From Gammaproteobacteria bacterium (GTDB taxonomy: Bacteria > Pseudomonadota > Gammaproteobacteria > Acidiferrobacterales > SZUA-150), in the NCBI GenBank assembly GCA_029880545.1, contig JAOUOD010000005.1:186001-250000 (forward strand): 64,000 nt of DNA. The letters run 5' to 3'. The translations under genes were made by a program, and so were the position numbers. Under the pieces are notes generated by a model. The model searched no databases and was not told where the DNA came from. It saw nothing but the letters and a program-made list of their open reading frames with translations. Shown in pieces: positions 28,851 to 38,787 of this stretch (its first letter is position 1; each line of letters starts with the position of its first letter).

Positions 28851-31457
28851 ATGAATATGGACAAATTGACAACCAAGTTCCAGCAAGCCCTGGCTGAGGC
28901 GCAAAGTCTTGCGCTTGGTCGGGATCACCAGTTTATCGAGCCGGTTCACGTTATGATTGCCCTGATGGATCAGCGCGATGGTACGACGCGTCACTTGCTG
29001 GCCCCGACAGGCATTAATGTAAACGGCCTTCGTTCACAGCTCGGCGAGGCGCTGGATCGTATGTCATCCGTTGAAGGAGCCGGTGGTGATGTGCATATAT
29101 CCAATGACCTTTCGCGACTGCTGAACCTGACTGACAAGTATGCGCAGCAACGCAAGGATCAGTATATTTCTACCGAGCTGTTTGTACTGGCGGCACTTGA
29201 AGACAAGGGCGAACTGGGAAGACTGTTCAAGAATGCCGGTTTGTCCCGCGGGCAATTGGAGCAGGCCATTGAGAAAATGCGTGGAGGTCAGAACGTGCAG
29301 GATCCCAACGCGGAAGATACCCGCCAGGCGCTGGATAAATACACTATCGATATGACCGAGCGTGCCGAGCAAGGCAAGCTTGATCCGGTTATCGGTCGCG
29401 ACGAAGAGATTCGACGAGCCGTACAGGTGCTGCAGCGCCGCACCAAGAACAACCCGGTGCTGATCGGTGAACCGGGCGTCGGCAAGACCGCCATCGTCGA
29501 AGGTCTTGCCCAGCGTATAGTCAACGGTGAAGTGCCGGAAGGTATCAAGGGCAAACGGCTGTTGTCACTGGATATGGGCTCGCTGATCGCCGGCGCCAAG
29601 TATCGAGGCGAATTTGAAGAGCGTCTCAAAGCCGTGTTGAATGACCTGTCCAGGCAGGAAGGTCAAATTATCCTTTTTATCGATGAGTTGCATACCATGG
29701 TGGGTGCCGGCAAGGCTGAAGGCGCAATGGATGCCGGCAACATGCTCAAGCCGGCGCTGGCGCGCGGTGAATTGCATTGTATTGGCGCCACGACGCTTGA
29801 TGAGTATCGCAAGTACGTGGAAAAGGATGCGGCTCTGGAGCGGCGTTTTCAGAAAGTAGTGGTAGGTGAACCAACCGTCGAAGACACGATTGCTATTCTG
29901 CGCGGGCTCAAGGAAAAATACGAAGTTCACCACGGTGTTGATATTACCGACCCCGCCGTAGTGGCCGCGGCAACGTTGTCGCATCGCTATATCACGGATC
30001 GCCAATTGCCGGACAAGGCTATTGACCTGATGGATGAAGCGGCATCACGTATTCGCATGGAGATTGATTCCATGCCCGAATCCATGGATCGGCTTGATCG
30101 CCGGCTGATCCAGCTGAAAATTGAGCGCGAAGCACTGAAGAAAGAAAGTGACGAGGCGTCAAAAAAACGCCTGGCAGATCTTGAATCCGAAATCACGCGC
30201 CTGGAAAAAGAGTATTCCGATCTTGAGGAAGTCTGGAAAGCGGAAAAGGCTGCTGTTCAGGGTGCCCAGCATACCAAGGAAGAGCTCGAGCGTGCCCGCC
30301 AGGAAATGGAAACCGCTCGCCGTGGCAATGATCTGGCGCGCATGTCAGAACTGCAGTATGGCCGAATTCCCGAACTGGAAAAACAGCTTGAAGCGGCCAG
30401 TGCTGCTGAAGGCAAGGACAACCAGTTGTTGCGAAATTCAGTAACCGAAAACGAGATTGCGGAAGTGGTGTCGCGCTGGACCGGAATTCCGGTAACCAAA
30501 ATGATGGAAGGTGAGCGAGACAAGCTGCTGCGCATGGAAGATGAGTTGCACAAGCGCGTGGTCGGCCAGAACGAGGCGATTGATGCGGTCTCCAATGCCA
30601 TTCGTCGATCCCGGGCCGGGTTGTCTGATCCCGATCGTCCCTACGGCTCTTTCCTGTTCCTGGGCCCGACCGGTGTCGGAAAAACCGAGTTGACCAAGGC
30701 CCTGGCCAGCTTCCTGTTCGACTCCGAAGAAGCGATGGTGCGTATAGACATGTCCGAGTTTATGGAAAAGCACTCGGTTGCCCGCCTCATTGGCGCACCA
30801 CCAGGATACGTGGGTTATGAAGAGGGCGGCTACCTGACGGAAGCCGTGCGTCGCAAACCGTACTCGGTGATTCTGCTGGATGAAGTGGAAAAAGCGCACC
30901 CGGATGTATTTAACGTGTTGTTGCAGGTACTGGATGATGGCCGCCTCACCGACGGGCAAGGCCGGACCGTGGATTTCAAGAATACCGTGATTATTATGAC
31001 CTCAAATCTCGGCTCCCAGGCGATCCAGGAATTCGCCGGCGACGAGAATTACGATGCGATGAAAGTAGCGGTGATGCATATTGTCGGTGACCATTTCCGA
31101 CCGGAATTCATCAATCGAATCGATGAAACCGTGGTATTTCATTCACTTGGGCGTGATCAGCTGCATAGTATTGCCGCAATCCAGGTGCAGTATCTGCGAA
31201 AACGACTTGCCAGCCGCGATATGGGGTTTGAGCTTAGCCCGGCAGCATTGGATCGTATTGCCGAGGCCGGTTTTGACCCGGTCTACGGCGCCAGGCCGTT
31301 AAAACGGGCGATTCAGCAGCGCATTGAGAATCCGCTGGCGCAGGAGATTCTCGCCGGCAAATTTACGGCCGGTGACACCGTTTCGGTGGATGTGTCTGGT
31401 GAGGAATTGGTGTTTAATCGCATTCAGGATTCCGATGCGCCGTCACGGGTGGCCTGA
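28851..31457 (+). CDS. clpB: ClpB protein disaggregase
   Basis: 868 residues from ATG 28851 ([22 protein letters not shown]), with CCGGGGGG 7 nt upstream. N-domain, AAA+ module 1 with Walker A GEPGVGKT at about 206-213, a long coiled-coil middle domain (about 410-530, [18 protein letters not shown] and following) that separates it from ClpA, and module 2 with GPTGVGKT at about 605-612 and [13 protein letters not shown]. It threads aggregated proteins in cooperation with DnaK. A near-perfect sigma-32 promoter lies upstream. htrA follows after 72 nt, with a terminator-like hairpin between. Confidence 0.97.
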   Translation: MNMDKLTTKFQQALAEAQSLALGRDHQFIEPVHVMIALMDQRDGTTRHLLAPTGINVNGLRSQLGEALDRMSSVEGAGGDVHISNDLSRLLNLTDKYAQQRKDQYISTELFVLAALEDKGELGRLFKNAGLSRGQLEQAIEKMRGGQNVQDPNAEDTRQALDKYTIDMTERAEQGKLDPVIGRDEEIRRAVQVLQRRTKNNPVLIGEPGVGKTAIVEGLAQRIVNGEVPEGIKGKRLLSLDMGSLIAGAKYRGEFEERLKAVLNDLSRQEGQIILFIDELHTMVGAGKAEGAMDAGNMLKPALARGELHCIGATTLDEYRKYVEKDAALERRFQKVVVGEPTVEDTIAILRGLKEKYEVHHGVDITDPAVVAAATLSHRYITDRQLPDKAIDLMDEAASRIRMEIDSMPESMDRLDRRLIQLKIEREALKKESDEASKKRLADLESEITRLEKEYSDLEEVWKAEKAAVQGAQHTKEELERARQEMETARRGNDLARMSELQYGRIPELEKQLEAASAAEGKDNQLLRNSVTENEIAEVVSRWTGIPVTKMMEGERDKLLRMEDELHKRVVGQNEAIDAVSNAIRRSRAGLSDPDRPYGSFLFLGPTGVGKTELTKALASFLFDSEEAMVRIDMSEFMEKHSVARLIGAPPGYVGYEEGGYLTEAVRRKPYSVILLDEVEKAHPDVFNVLLQVLDDGRLTDGQGRTVDFKNTVIIMTSNLGSQAIQEFAGDENYDAMKVAVMHIVGDHFRPEFINRIDETVVFHSLGRDQLHSIAAIQVQYLRKRLASRDMGFELSPAALDRIAEAGFDPVYGARPLKRAIQQRIENPLAQEILAGKFTAGDTVSVDVSGEELVFNRIQDSDAPSRVA

Positions 31458-31466
31458 GCTCCGCCG

Positions 31467-31504
31467 TTGCATAGCGGGCGACCCGGGTCGGGATGCAAGT
31501 TTTT
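31467..31504 (+). terminator. Terminator/attenuator-like hairpin between clpB and htrA
   Basis: TTGCAT (31467-31472) pairs with ATGCAA (31493-31498) around an inner palindrome CGACCCGGGTCG (31479-31490), followed by GTTTTT. The stem is interrupted, so partial read-through from clpB into htrA is possible. Confidence 0.5.
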
Positions 31505-31529
31505 AGAGAAATACATGTGGAGGTAGTAA

Positions 31530-33047
31530 ATGGCTATTGAACGAACCTCGTTCAAAATGGGACTGATTGCTGGCGCGTTCCTTGTGGTTGGCGCAGTTGC
31601 CGGAATTGCGCTGAGTGCACGAATGAACTGGATGCCGGTGGCGGAAAGTGCGGCACCGTTGGCACTGGCGCAAAGCAGTGCCGTATCAGTACCGGTCAAT
31701 GGCCCGGGAAACAACTTTGTGCCAATCGTCAAAGCTGCCTCTCCAGCAGTGGTCAATATTTCCACCAAGCGCGTGGTCAAGAGCAAGTCTGCCAAGGGCA
31801 TGCCGGACTCGCCGTTGTTCAACGATCCGTTTTTCAAGCATTTCTTTGGTGATGAATTTGGTCATCGTTTCGGCGGCCCGCGACGGAGGGAAGAGAATGC
31901 CCTGGGTTCGGGTGTCATTGTTGATCCCAAGGGATACATCATTACCAACAACCACGTTATTGCCAAGGCGGATGAAATCAAAGTGGTGTTGAATGATGAG
32001 CGTGAGTTTGAAGGCGAGGTGGTAGGTACCGACCCCAAGACTGATCTCGCGGTTATCAAGATCAAGGGCAAGGATTTACCCAGTCTGAAATGGGCAGATT
32101 CCACCAGGCTGGAAGTCGGTGAGTATGTCCTGGCTATCGGTAATCCATTCGGGCTCAATCAGACCATTACCATGGGCATCGTCAGCGCTGTCGGTCGCGC
32201 CAATGTCGGTATCGCCGATTATGAAGATTTTATCCAGACTGATGCTGCCATCAATCCGGGCAACTCCGGCGGCGCCCTGGTCAATACCAGTGGTGAACTG
32301 GTGGGCATCAACACCGCTATCTTTTCCCGTTCAGGTGGCTACATGGGTATCGGATTTGCCGTACCCAGCAACATGGCCAAGGGTGTGATGACCAGCCTGA
32401 TCAAGGACGGAAAAGTTACGCGTGGTTGGCTGGGTGTATCGATTCAGAATGTGAACAAGGATATTGCCGAGCAGTTTGATCTGAAGGAAGCCAGCGGCGC
32501 CCTGATCAGCGAAATCATGAAGGATGGCCCGGCTGCTGAAGCCGGTATGGAAGCCGGTGATGTTATTGTCAGCTTTGATGGACAAAAGGTGGATGACTCA
32601 ACCGGCCTGCGCAATATTGTCGCCCGCACCGAAGTAGGCAAGCGTGTTGAAGTGATCGTGATTCGCGACGGCAAGCGCAAGACCCTGAAGGTCAAGACCG
32701 GCAAGCAACCGAAGGACATGGGGCGCGATCCTGTCGAACAGGATGAAGAGTCCGCAGAAAATGGCGCCGAAGCGACCGGCTTCAGGGTCAAAACACTGAC
32801 CCCGGAGATTGCCGAGGAACTCGGAATTGATACTTCGGAAAAAGGTGTTGTTGTGACTGCTGTTGAACCCGGCAGCGCGGCCCAGCAGGCAGGATTGCGG
32901 CGTGGTGATGTGATTGTCAGCCTGAACCGCAAGCGCATCAGCAATGCCACCGATTTCAATCGTGTCGCGGGCAAGCTGAAGGACAAGAAGATGTTGCTCC
33001 GCATCGTTCGCAAAACGGGCAAGGCGTTTATTATTATCAAGCCTTGA
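31530..33047 (+). CDS. DegP/HtrA-type periplasmic serine protease
   Basis: 505 residues, preceded by GGAGG. An N-terminal hydrophobic segment (about 10-30) serves as signal or anchor. The trypsin-like domain carries His142 (ITNNHV), Asp172 (TDLAVIK) and Ser246 (GNSGGAL), all intact. Two PDZ domains follow (GWLGVSIQNVNKD onward at about 295, and a second at about 405-505, GVVVTAVEPGSAAQQAGLRRGD). A Pro/Lys-poor acidic linker (DPVEQDEESAENG) separates them. It is a periplasmic quality-control protease of the Do family; it could be called degP, mucD or degQ. It lies behind clpB and ends at a strong terminator. Confidence 0.95.
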   Translation: MAIERTSFKMGLIAGAFLVVGAVAGIALSARMNWMPVAESAAPLALAQSSAVSVPVNGPGNNFVPIVKAASPAVVNISTKRVVKSKSAKGMPDSPLFNDPFFKHFFGDEFGHRFGGPRRREENALGSGVIVDPKGYIITNNHVIAKADEIKVVLNDEREFEGEVVGTDPKTDLAVIKIKGKDLPSLKWADSTRLEVGEYVLAIGNPFGLNQTITMGIVSAVGRANVGIADYEDFIQTDAAINPGNSGGALVNTSGELVGINTAIFSRSGGYMGIGFAVPSNMAKGVMTSLIKDGKVTRGWLGVSIQNVNKDIAEQFDLKEASGALISEIMKDGPAAEAGMEAGDVIVSFDGQKVDDSTGLRNIVARTEVGKRVEVIVIRDGKRKTLKVKTGKQPKDMGRDPVEQDEESAENGAEATGFRVKTLTPEIAEELGIDTSEKGVVVTAVEPGSAAQQAGLRRGDVIVSLNRKRISNATDFNRVAGKLKDKKMLLRIVRKTGKAFIIIKP

Positions 33048-33077
33048 CCTGCTGAATCCTTTATAAGGCAGAAGAAT

Positions 33078-33105
33078 AAAACGGGGGCCCTGGCCCCCGT
33101 TTTTC
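33078..33105 (+). terminator. Rho-independent terminator after htrA
   Basis: A 12-bp perfect stem (33078-33089 and 33092-33103) with GC-rich core CGGGGGCC/GGCCCCCG and 2-nt apparent loop, followed by T-run TTTTT. Confidence 0.9.
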
Positions 33106-33486
33106 ATTTTCGATGCGCGCTCTGCTATGCTGTTGTGTCCAGGATTATGTGCTGTCGTGGAACTGCTATCGTTAACTCCCGGGGTGTTGGCGGTATCCAT
33201 TACAACACCGGTATGCCCGGGCAGTACCATGAGCATGTTGATTGCCGAATATATCTCGCGAATCGGCGATATTCGGCAGCCTGCCTCGACGGGTGGAGCG
33301 GACAACTTTGACGGCGTATTGCGGTCTGGTATCGTCGTGGTGTTGCTTGCATGAACGGAACAGGATCTTGTGTAATGCAGGAACGGCAGGACTCGGTGGA
33401 GCAGAATCATGTTTTACCGTGATAATCCGTCATCCGCTTTGTCCCGTTCCATAAACGGATAATATTGCTCGAGGAACCGGTATCAT
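33106..33486. other. Gap with no supported gene
   Basis: 381 nt between the htrA terminator and the PerM-like gene. Short open frames exist on both strands (for example 33127-33354 plus) but none has a ribosome-binding site, family resemblance or the composition of neighbouring genes. No RNA gene or repeat recognised. It presumably holds the promoter of the permease gene. Confidence 0.4.
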
Positions 33487-34551
33487 ATGTTGCAGATAAT
33501 TCGAAAATGGTTCGATCGGAATTTTTCTGATCCGCAGGCCGTTTACCTGGCATTTTTGTTGTTGCTCGGTTTCTCGGTCGTCATTTTTGCCGGCGCCATG
33601 TTGTTACCGGTTTTCGCCGGTATTGTTATTGCCTACCTGCTCGACAGTATTGTGTTATTCCTCGAGCGTCGCGGACCGAGACGGTTGCGTGCTGTTGCGC
33701 TGGTGTTCCTGGTGTTCCTGGCATCGTTGATATTCATACTCTTTGGCCTGATGCCGTTGTTGGCCGGGCAGGTGGTCGATCTCTTCCGTGAATTGCCCGT
33801 GATGATCAATCGTGGCCAGGAAATTCTGCTGCAGATTCCGCAGCATCACCCGTATATTACCGAAGAACAGATTCGCAGCCTGATAGGCACCTTTGGCCAG
33901 GAAGTAAGAAAGATGGGACACGGCCTGGTTACCACCGGCTTGTCCTCCATATCCGATGTGATTACCCTGGTTGTCTACCTGGTCTTGATGCCATTACTGG
34001 TATTTTTCTTTCTCAAGGACAAGTGGGCCATACTCCTGTGGTTTGATCGGTACCTGCCGAAGGACAGGGATTTGATGGCGCGCGTCTGGAAGGAAATGGA
34101 TACCCAGTTGGGTAATTATGTGCGTGGCAAGATATGGGAGATACTGATCGTGGGCACCGTCTGCGTCATCGTATTCCTCGTTCTCGGACTGCAGTACGCG
34201 GTGTTGCTTGGCCTGCTTGTCGGCCTGTCGGTACTGGTTCCGTACATTGGCGCCGTAGCAGTGACATTCCCCGTAGTGCTGGTGGCATTGTTCCAGTGGG
34301 GGTGGAGTGCAGAGTTTGCCTGGTTGGTAGCGGCATATCTGTTTATCCAGGCGCTCGATGGAACCGTGCTCGTCCCGCTGATGTTTTCGGAAGTGAACAA
34401 TCTTCATCCGGTTGCCATTATTGTAGCAGTACTGTTCTTTGGCGGGCTTTGGGGTTTCTGGGGTGTGTTTTTTGCCATTCCGCTGGCAACCCTTGTGCAG
34501 GCGCTGCTCAGTGCCTGGCCGCGCGAACAGGGCGCAGCAATTCCATCATGA
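33487..34551 (+). CDS. AI-2E/PerM-family membrane transporter
   Basis: 354 residues with about eight helices in the PerM layout: paired N-terminal helices (YLAFLLLLGFSVVIFAG, LLPVFAGIVIAYLLD), a long periplasmic or cytoplasmic loop with FRELPVMINRGQEILLQIP, then a multi-helix C-terminal block including GLLVGLSVLVPYIGAVAVTFPV and the family FWGVFFAIPLATLVQALL. Members have been linked to Na+/H+ exchange or autoinducer-2 export; the function here is unknown. The stop overlaps the end of the convergent hydrolase gene by 6 nt. Confidence 0.88.
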   Translation: MLQIIRKWFDRNFSDPQAVYLAFLLLLGFSVVIFAGAMLLPVFAGIVIAYLLDSIVLFLERRGPRRLRAVALVFLVFLASLIFILFGLMPLLAGQVVDLFRELPVMINRGQEILLQIPQHHPYITEEQIRSLIGTFGQEVRKMGHGLVTTGLSSISDVITLVVYLVLMPLLVFFFLKDKWAILLWFDRYLPKDRDLMARVWKEMDTQLGNYVRGKIWEILIVGTVCVIVFLVLGLQYAVLLGLLVGLSVLVPYIGAVAVTFPVVLVALFQWGWSAEFAWLVAAYLFIQALDGTVLVPLMFSEVNNLHPVAIIVAVLFFGGLWGFWGVFFAIPLATLVQALLSAWPREQGAAIPS

Positions 34552-35448
34552 ACCATTTCGTCGATGGCTGCTGATAAAGGTATTGCTGCACCATTGTTCA
34601 ATCAGCAGGCGTGTCTGTTCCGGCTTCTCGGTTAATGGCCAATGATAGGCATCGACATGCGCAATTTCGCCGCGAGCGAGGCCTGAAACAATCTCTGCTG
34701 TTATCCCGGTCCTGGTATAGGTTGGCGTGGTCGATAAGATGGCCAGCAACGGTATCCGGAGTCTCCCGGTATTGGCAACAGGCTTGATGGACAGGTACAG
34801 CTCCTGAAAGTAATTGATTGCCGGAAAGTGTTTGAGGTCCGGCCAAGGTGACCCATAAAATTTTGCCATTTCTTCACCCTTGCCGACCGCAAGCAGCTTC
34901 TTGCGGGTGGATTCATCGAGCAGGCGCAGATCGCGATTCCGGACATGGCGGCGGTGGATGCCCAGCCGGTTGAGGGCGGCACCCAGCCATATCAACGGAC
35001 GTGTTATCCAGCGTGAACGGTAGAACCACTTGTATCGCGGATAAAGTGCGTCGTAAAAAACCGGGTCAATCAGGACAAGGCCGGCCACCCGTGACGGGTA
35101 GCGCATACCCATATCCATGGCGACCTGGGCGCCAAGGCTGTGGCCAATGATGACCGCATCCTGGTAGCGTTCGCGATCGAGAATTTCGCAAATATCCCGG
35201 CTCCAGGTACTCAGATCCAGCAGGCCACGCCACGTGGATTCGCCATGACCGCGAAGATCGAGCCTGAGAATATCCCAATCCTGGCCGAGGGTGGTGTGTT
35301 CAATAAATTCGGACCACCGCGACATGTTGCTGGCAGCGCCGTGTATCAGGATAACCAGTCGTCGATGGCTGCCCGGGCGAGTCAGCCGGTATGTTACCGA
35401 CGTACCGTCGCTCAGCATCAGAACCTGTTTTAGTTCCTTGGTGGTCAT
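34546..35448 (-). CDS. Alpha/beta-fold hydrolase
   Basis: 300 residues. A canonical fold: oxyanion HGAASN near 36, nucleophile elbow GHSLG with Ser104, acid Asp128 in GLVLIDPV, and a likely catalytic His near 276 (VDAYHWPLTEKPEQT). The LDLRGHGES strand (about 63-71) is typical of epoxide-hydrolase/esterase-like members. A basic insertion (NRLGIHRRHVRNRDLRLLDE) forms the lid. Substrate unknown. It is convergent with the PerM gene (6-nt overlap) and begins 31 nt after the LRAT-like gene on the same strand. Confidence 0.88.
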   Translation of the reverse strand: MTTKELKQVLMLSDGTSVTYRLTRPGSHRRLVILIHGAASNMSRWSEFIEHTTLGQDWDILRLDLRGHGESTWRGLLDLSTWSRDICEILDRERYQDAVIIGHSLGAQVAMDMGMRYPSRVAGLVLIDPVFYDALYPRYKWFYRSRWITRPLIWLGAALNRLGIHRRHVRNRDLRLLDESTRKKLLAVGKGEEMAKFYGSPWPDLKHFPAINYFQELYLSIKPVANTGRLRIPLLAILSTTPTYTRTGITAEIVSGLARGEIAHVDAYHWPLTEKPEQTRLLIEQWCSNTFISSHRRNGS

Positions 35449-35479
35449 AAGGCGTCAGGGTATCCGGCTTGCCAGTGGC

Positions 35480-36529
35480 TCAGCTATTGTTGGTCGGCGG
35501 TGCAAGTCTTGCGGCCGGTTCGAACCAGCCTACCAGAAGTTGGCGCATGCGTGAACGACGGGTAATGCGTAACGCTTCAGCATCAACCGGAATACCGGCA
35601 ATGGCTGCGTTAATAAACCGTGCCAGTGACTTGGCATGAACAAAGCTGCTTGTCAGTACGTGGTGCCGGTTATCAACAGTATCAACCACTAACTTGCCGG
35701 CATGGCTTCGGATTGTCGCAACTTTATGGAGATGGATGTGGAGCTTGTTTGACAGGCAGATGATTGATCGCTCGGTTACAAACCAGTCCCGTTCGCCGGG
35801 CCTGCCCAGCCAGCTGTTGTTGCAGACGAACAGGATTTCCTGGTCCGGCAGGTGTTCCGGAATTTTCGGCAGTCGAAACCAGTAGTTCTGGTTGCTGTGA
35901 AAGAATGCGCTGCCAAGAGGGTAGGGTGATGCGCGTTCAGACAGGGCCAGGTACAGGGTGCTGGCGTAGGCAGCAAATTCATCGTAGCTGGTACTGAGTT
36001 CCCGGTCTTCAAGCCAGTATTTTACCGCGCCAGCCAGCAAACCGACCCCGGCGCTGGCAAGAATTGCCTGCCATTGACGGGTTTGCAGCGAACCGCCGGC
36101 GCCCAGTAATGCGCCATCGCGCATACGCGCCCACAAAGCCTTTTTGTCGGAAGTGGCCTGGACCGTTTTGCACCAGCTGGCAAGGTGCTCACAATTATTG
36201 CCCCAGAGGTTGTAGCCATTCTCTCCAAGCCGACTGCAGGCGCGGGCAACGACCTTGAGTGGTGGATAGCTGAAATCCGGGTCATAGCTGATCAGCCTGG
36301 GCGGCTCGTCGCTGTCCGCAACAAAATCCTTTAACTCGGTTTCGTGAATGGTGTTGACGGTGGAATCGACTCCCAGTACTTGTTGCCAGCCTATGCCATC
36401 AGCAACGCCTTTACCGGGTGGCGGCGCATAGTGAACAACCTTGTCGTTACCAATGCAGATGCCGTGATGATTGTAAAACCGGCGCCGAATCCTGATGTGG
36501 TCACCGGGACGGAAATTTTCTGATTCCAT
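35480..36529 (-). CDS. LRAT-like permuted papain-fold protein with C-terminal extension
   Basis: 349 residues from ATG 36529; a GTG at 36550 is an alternative seven codons longer. The N-terminal 120 residues hold the lecithin:retinol acyltransferase/NlpC-P60-like signature: FRPGDHIRIRR, HHGICIG with His22, VVHYA with His33 and NNCEHLASWC with nucleophile Cys113. A glycine/alanine-rich hydrophobic stretch (about 140-170) may contact membrane. The last about 130 residues (ERDWFVTERSIICLSNKLHIHL and following) form a separate domain resembling bacterial PH/GRAM-like folds, though this is uncertain. LRAT-like enzymes transfer or hydrolyse acyl groups on lipids or peptides. It precedes the hydrolase gene by 31 nt. 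Confidence 0.75.
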   Translation of the reverse strand: MESENFRPGDHIRIRRRFYNHHGICIGNDKVVHYAPPPGKGVADGIGWQQVLGVDSTVNTIHETELKDFVADSDEPPRLISYDPDFSYPPLKVVARACSRLGENGYNLWGNNCEHLASWCKTVQATSDKKALWARMRDGALLGAGGSLQTRQWQAILASAGVGLLAGAVKYWLEDRELSTSYDEFAAYASTLYLALSERASPYPLGSAFFHSNQNYWFRLPKIPEHLPDQEILFVCNNSWLGRPGERDWFVTERSIICLSNKLHIHLHKVATIRSHAGKLVVDTVDNRHHVLTSSFVHAKSLARFINAAIAGIPVDAEALRITRRSRMRQLLVGWFEPAARLAPPTNNS

Positions 36530-36614
36530 GTTTATTATTGATTGTTTCACTGGAACTGATTCTAGAATTGTCCACCCGGTTTAACAATGTGCAGGGAAGC
36601 GTTAGACTGGGTAA

Positions 36615-37412
36615 ATGAATATTCGTGTTTCCGGCCGCAGGCGTGTACAGCCATGGTTGCTGGTATTAACCGGCTTCAGCTGCTTTTTTGCATCCGCGGC
36701 ATTCGGGAACAATGATGCTGATGAGCAGCGCGCCAGGGATATATTGCGCCAAATCGATGACATGTGGCGCCAGGATTCATCCCATGCCCGGCTGGCCATG
36801 GAAGTGAAAACCCGGCATTACACCAGGACCCTCAGGCTGGAGGCCTGGTCCCGGGGAGCGGACAAGAGTCTTATCAGGATTCTGTTTCCTGCCAGGGAGA
36901 AAGGCACGGCATCCCTCAAGTCCGGTGAGCACCTGTATACCTACCTGCCCAAGACTGATCGAACCATTCGTCTCAGTGCGGGAATGATGAGTGGTTCATG
37001 GATGGGCAGCCATTTCACAAACGATGACCTGGTCCAGGACTCTCGTCGCGAACGAGATTATCGTATTCGCATTTCGTTTGAAGGTAAGCGAAACGGCCTG
37101 CGCCTGATGGAGTTCACGCTTGTTCCCCGGGAGACGGCGGCAGTGGTATGGGGCAAGGTGGTCACAACAGTCAGCTTGCCGGACTATCTGCCTGTCAGTG
37201 AAGTCTTCTATGACGAGGCCATGAAGGTAGCGCGTACCCTGGAGTTCAGTGACATCAGGTTGCTCGGTGGACGAAAAATGCCGTCAGTACTCAAGGTAGT
37301 GCCGGCGGACAAACCTGATGAATATACGGTTCTCACCTACGAACATATCGAATTCAATATTGGCATCAAAAACGAATTTTTTTCCCTGAACCGCCTGCGC
37401 ATGTCGAGGTAG
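36615..37412 (+). CDS. LolA-like outer-membrane lipoprotein-sorting protein
   Basis: 265 residues. Signal peptide MNIRVSGRRRVQPWLLVLTGFSCFFASAAFGN. The mature half-barrel of the LolA-like branch (PF17131 type) shows RARDILRQIDDMWRQDSSHARLAME, FPAREKGTASLKSGEHLYTYLP and MSGSWMGSHFTNDDLVQDSR, plus a C-terminal FFSLNRLR ending. These proteins usually serve an RND/MMPL or ABC exporter and carry hydrophobic cargo, not the general Lol pathway. It is followed after 26 nt by a beta-barrel gene; the exporter normally found alongside is absent. Confidence 0.85.
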   Translation: MNIRVSGRRRVQPWLLVLTGFSCFFASAAFGNNDADEQRARDILRQIDDMWRQDSSHARLAMEVKTRHYTRTLRLEAWSRGADKSLIRILFPAREKGTASLKSGEHLYTYLPKTDRTIRLSAGMMSGSWMGSHFTNDDLVQDSRRERDYRIRISFEGKRNGLRLMEFTLVPRETAAVVWGKVVTTVSLPDYLPVSEVFYDEAMKVARTLEFSDIRLLGGRKMPSVLKVVPADKPDEYTVLTYEHIEFNIGIKNEFFSLNRLRMSR

Positions 37413-37438
37413 GACGTTAATTCCAAGACGGAAGTGTC

Positions 37439-38677
37439 ATGAAAACCCCGGTAGATGGCAGCCCGCAGTTATCCCGTTCAGTGTCAGAACGGCACAGGTT
37501 GGCATGCCTGCAAGGCGCGCTGGTGTTGGTGCTGGTATCGGCCCCGGCCCCGGTCTTTGCTGAAGACGATGGACCCTTTGGCGGCCTGGTGCGAAGCCAG
37601 GCCTATGTCTTTGAGTTTGATGATAACAACGTGCCAACCGGTCGCCGACATGGCAACGGGGCTGCCGTGTCATTGCGCGGCATGTACGATGACTTGTTTG
37701 CGAACCTCAGAATTACCGTGGCCGCACAATACGGCGTCTTGTCCGGCGACAACATAATGCAGGCAGTCGAAGCGGAGCGAAGCAGTCGATTGTCCTGGCG
37801 CTACAGCGGTGAAACCGATTCGGCGCTGGATGTTGATCGCCTGGCGATCCAGTTTGCAACAAGCAACTGGGAGGCAATGTTTGGCAGAATGCCGGTGAAC
37901 CTGAGCCGAACCTTCTATTTTACCCCTAACGATTTTTTCGCGCCGTTTGCCGCGCAGGCATTTTTCCGGGAATACAAGCCCGGCGTAGATGCTTTGCGAT
38001 TGGCCTGGGAGCCCCAGCCGTTGTGGCGCTTGTCGGTTATATCGATTGAGGGTTATGCCCGGGATATGTCCACTGATACCGGCTGGTCGGTTGAGCCGGA
38101 TGCCGAGCGACGCTCCTGGGTCGGCGTGGCTTCAGCTCCTGTTGCCGGAACGGAGCTGGGAGTGTTGGGCGGCCACGTTCGTGATCGCAAGGTTATAGGC
38201 GGCAGCGTGCAAACCAGCCTGTTCAGCCTGCTCGATATCCGGGCGGAAGGTCATCGCGCCGAGCTGGACCAGGCGCCCCACGGAAGTTATGCCCGTTGGG
38301 CGGCCGGCCTTGGGTATCGGCCATCCGCGGAGCTGGATCTGCGTTACGAATATTATTATCAGGGCGATGGCGCGCACGAGGTGAAACGCTACAGGATGAA
38401 CCCGTTGGATAGCATGTACCTGGCTCGACGCTATGCATCGGCCGGACTGGTTTGGCAGGCTTCGCCATTGACCACGTTGAATAGTGTCTGGTTGCGTAAC
38501 GGTATCGACCATTCATCGATGATTATATTCGGCCTGGTGCATTCGCTAGCCGATGACAGCGATATTGATTTGACGTTTTCGGTGCCAAGAGGGAAACCTG
38601 TAAAAAACTACAGGATTGAAAGTGAGTATGGCGCTTATCCCGTTTCCGTGGTGCTGGAATGGCGCGCTCATTTCTGA
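37439..38677 (+). CDS. Outer-membrane beta-barrel protein paired with LolA-like protein
   Basis: 412 residues. A long N-terminal region with a hydrophobic core (LACLQGALVLVLVSAPAPVFAED) acts as signal peptide. The remainder alternates strands with Tyr/Trp girdles (LRITVAAQYGVLSG, LDLRYEYYYQGDG, SVVLEWRAHF) and ends in Phe, the BAM signal. I do not recognise a named family; DUF1302-type barrels beside LolA-like genes are the closest analogy. It is 26 nt after the LolA-like gene, so probably co-transcribed and working in the same envelope route. Confidence 0.7.
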   Translation: MKTPVDGSPQLSRSVSERHRLACLQGALVLVLVSAPAPVFAEDDGPFGGLVRSQAYVFEFDDNNVPTGRRHGNGAAVSLRGMYDDLFANLRITVAAQYGVLSGDNIMQAVEAERSSRLSWRYSGETDSALDVDRLAIQFATSNWEAMFGRMPVNLSRTFYFTPNDFFAPFAAQAFFREYKPGVDALRLAWEPQPLWRLSVISIEGYARDMSTDTGWSVEPDAERRSWVGVASAPVAGTELGVLGGHVRDRKVIGGSVQTSLFSLLDIRAEGHRAELDQAPHGSYARWAAGLGYRPSAELDLRYEYYYQGDGAHEVKRYRMNPLDSMYLARRYASAGLVWQASPLTTLNSVWLRNGIDHSSMIIFGLVHSLADDSDIDLTFSVPRGKPVKNYRIESEYGAYPVSVVLEWRAHF

Positions 38678-38787
38678 AGTATTCCCGCACAATGTCAAAG
38701 CTTGTTAAAACTGCATCTCCGGTTTCCACGGCGCAGGCATTTCCGTCTATTGTATAGATAATAATTCACGCTTGTTTTCGGCAGGAT

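Noticed and set aside
33127-33354. 75-codon open frame between htrA and the PerM gene
   Set aside because: No ribosome-binding site, no recognisable protein pattern and no conservation evidence; left as part of an unexplained gap.
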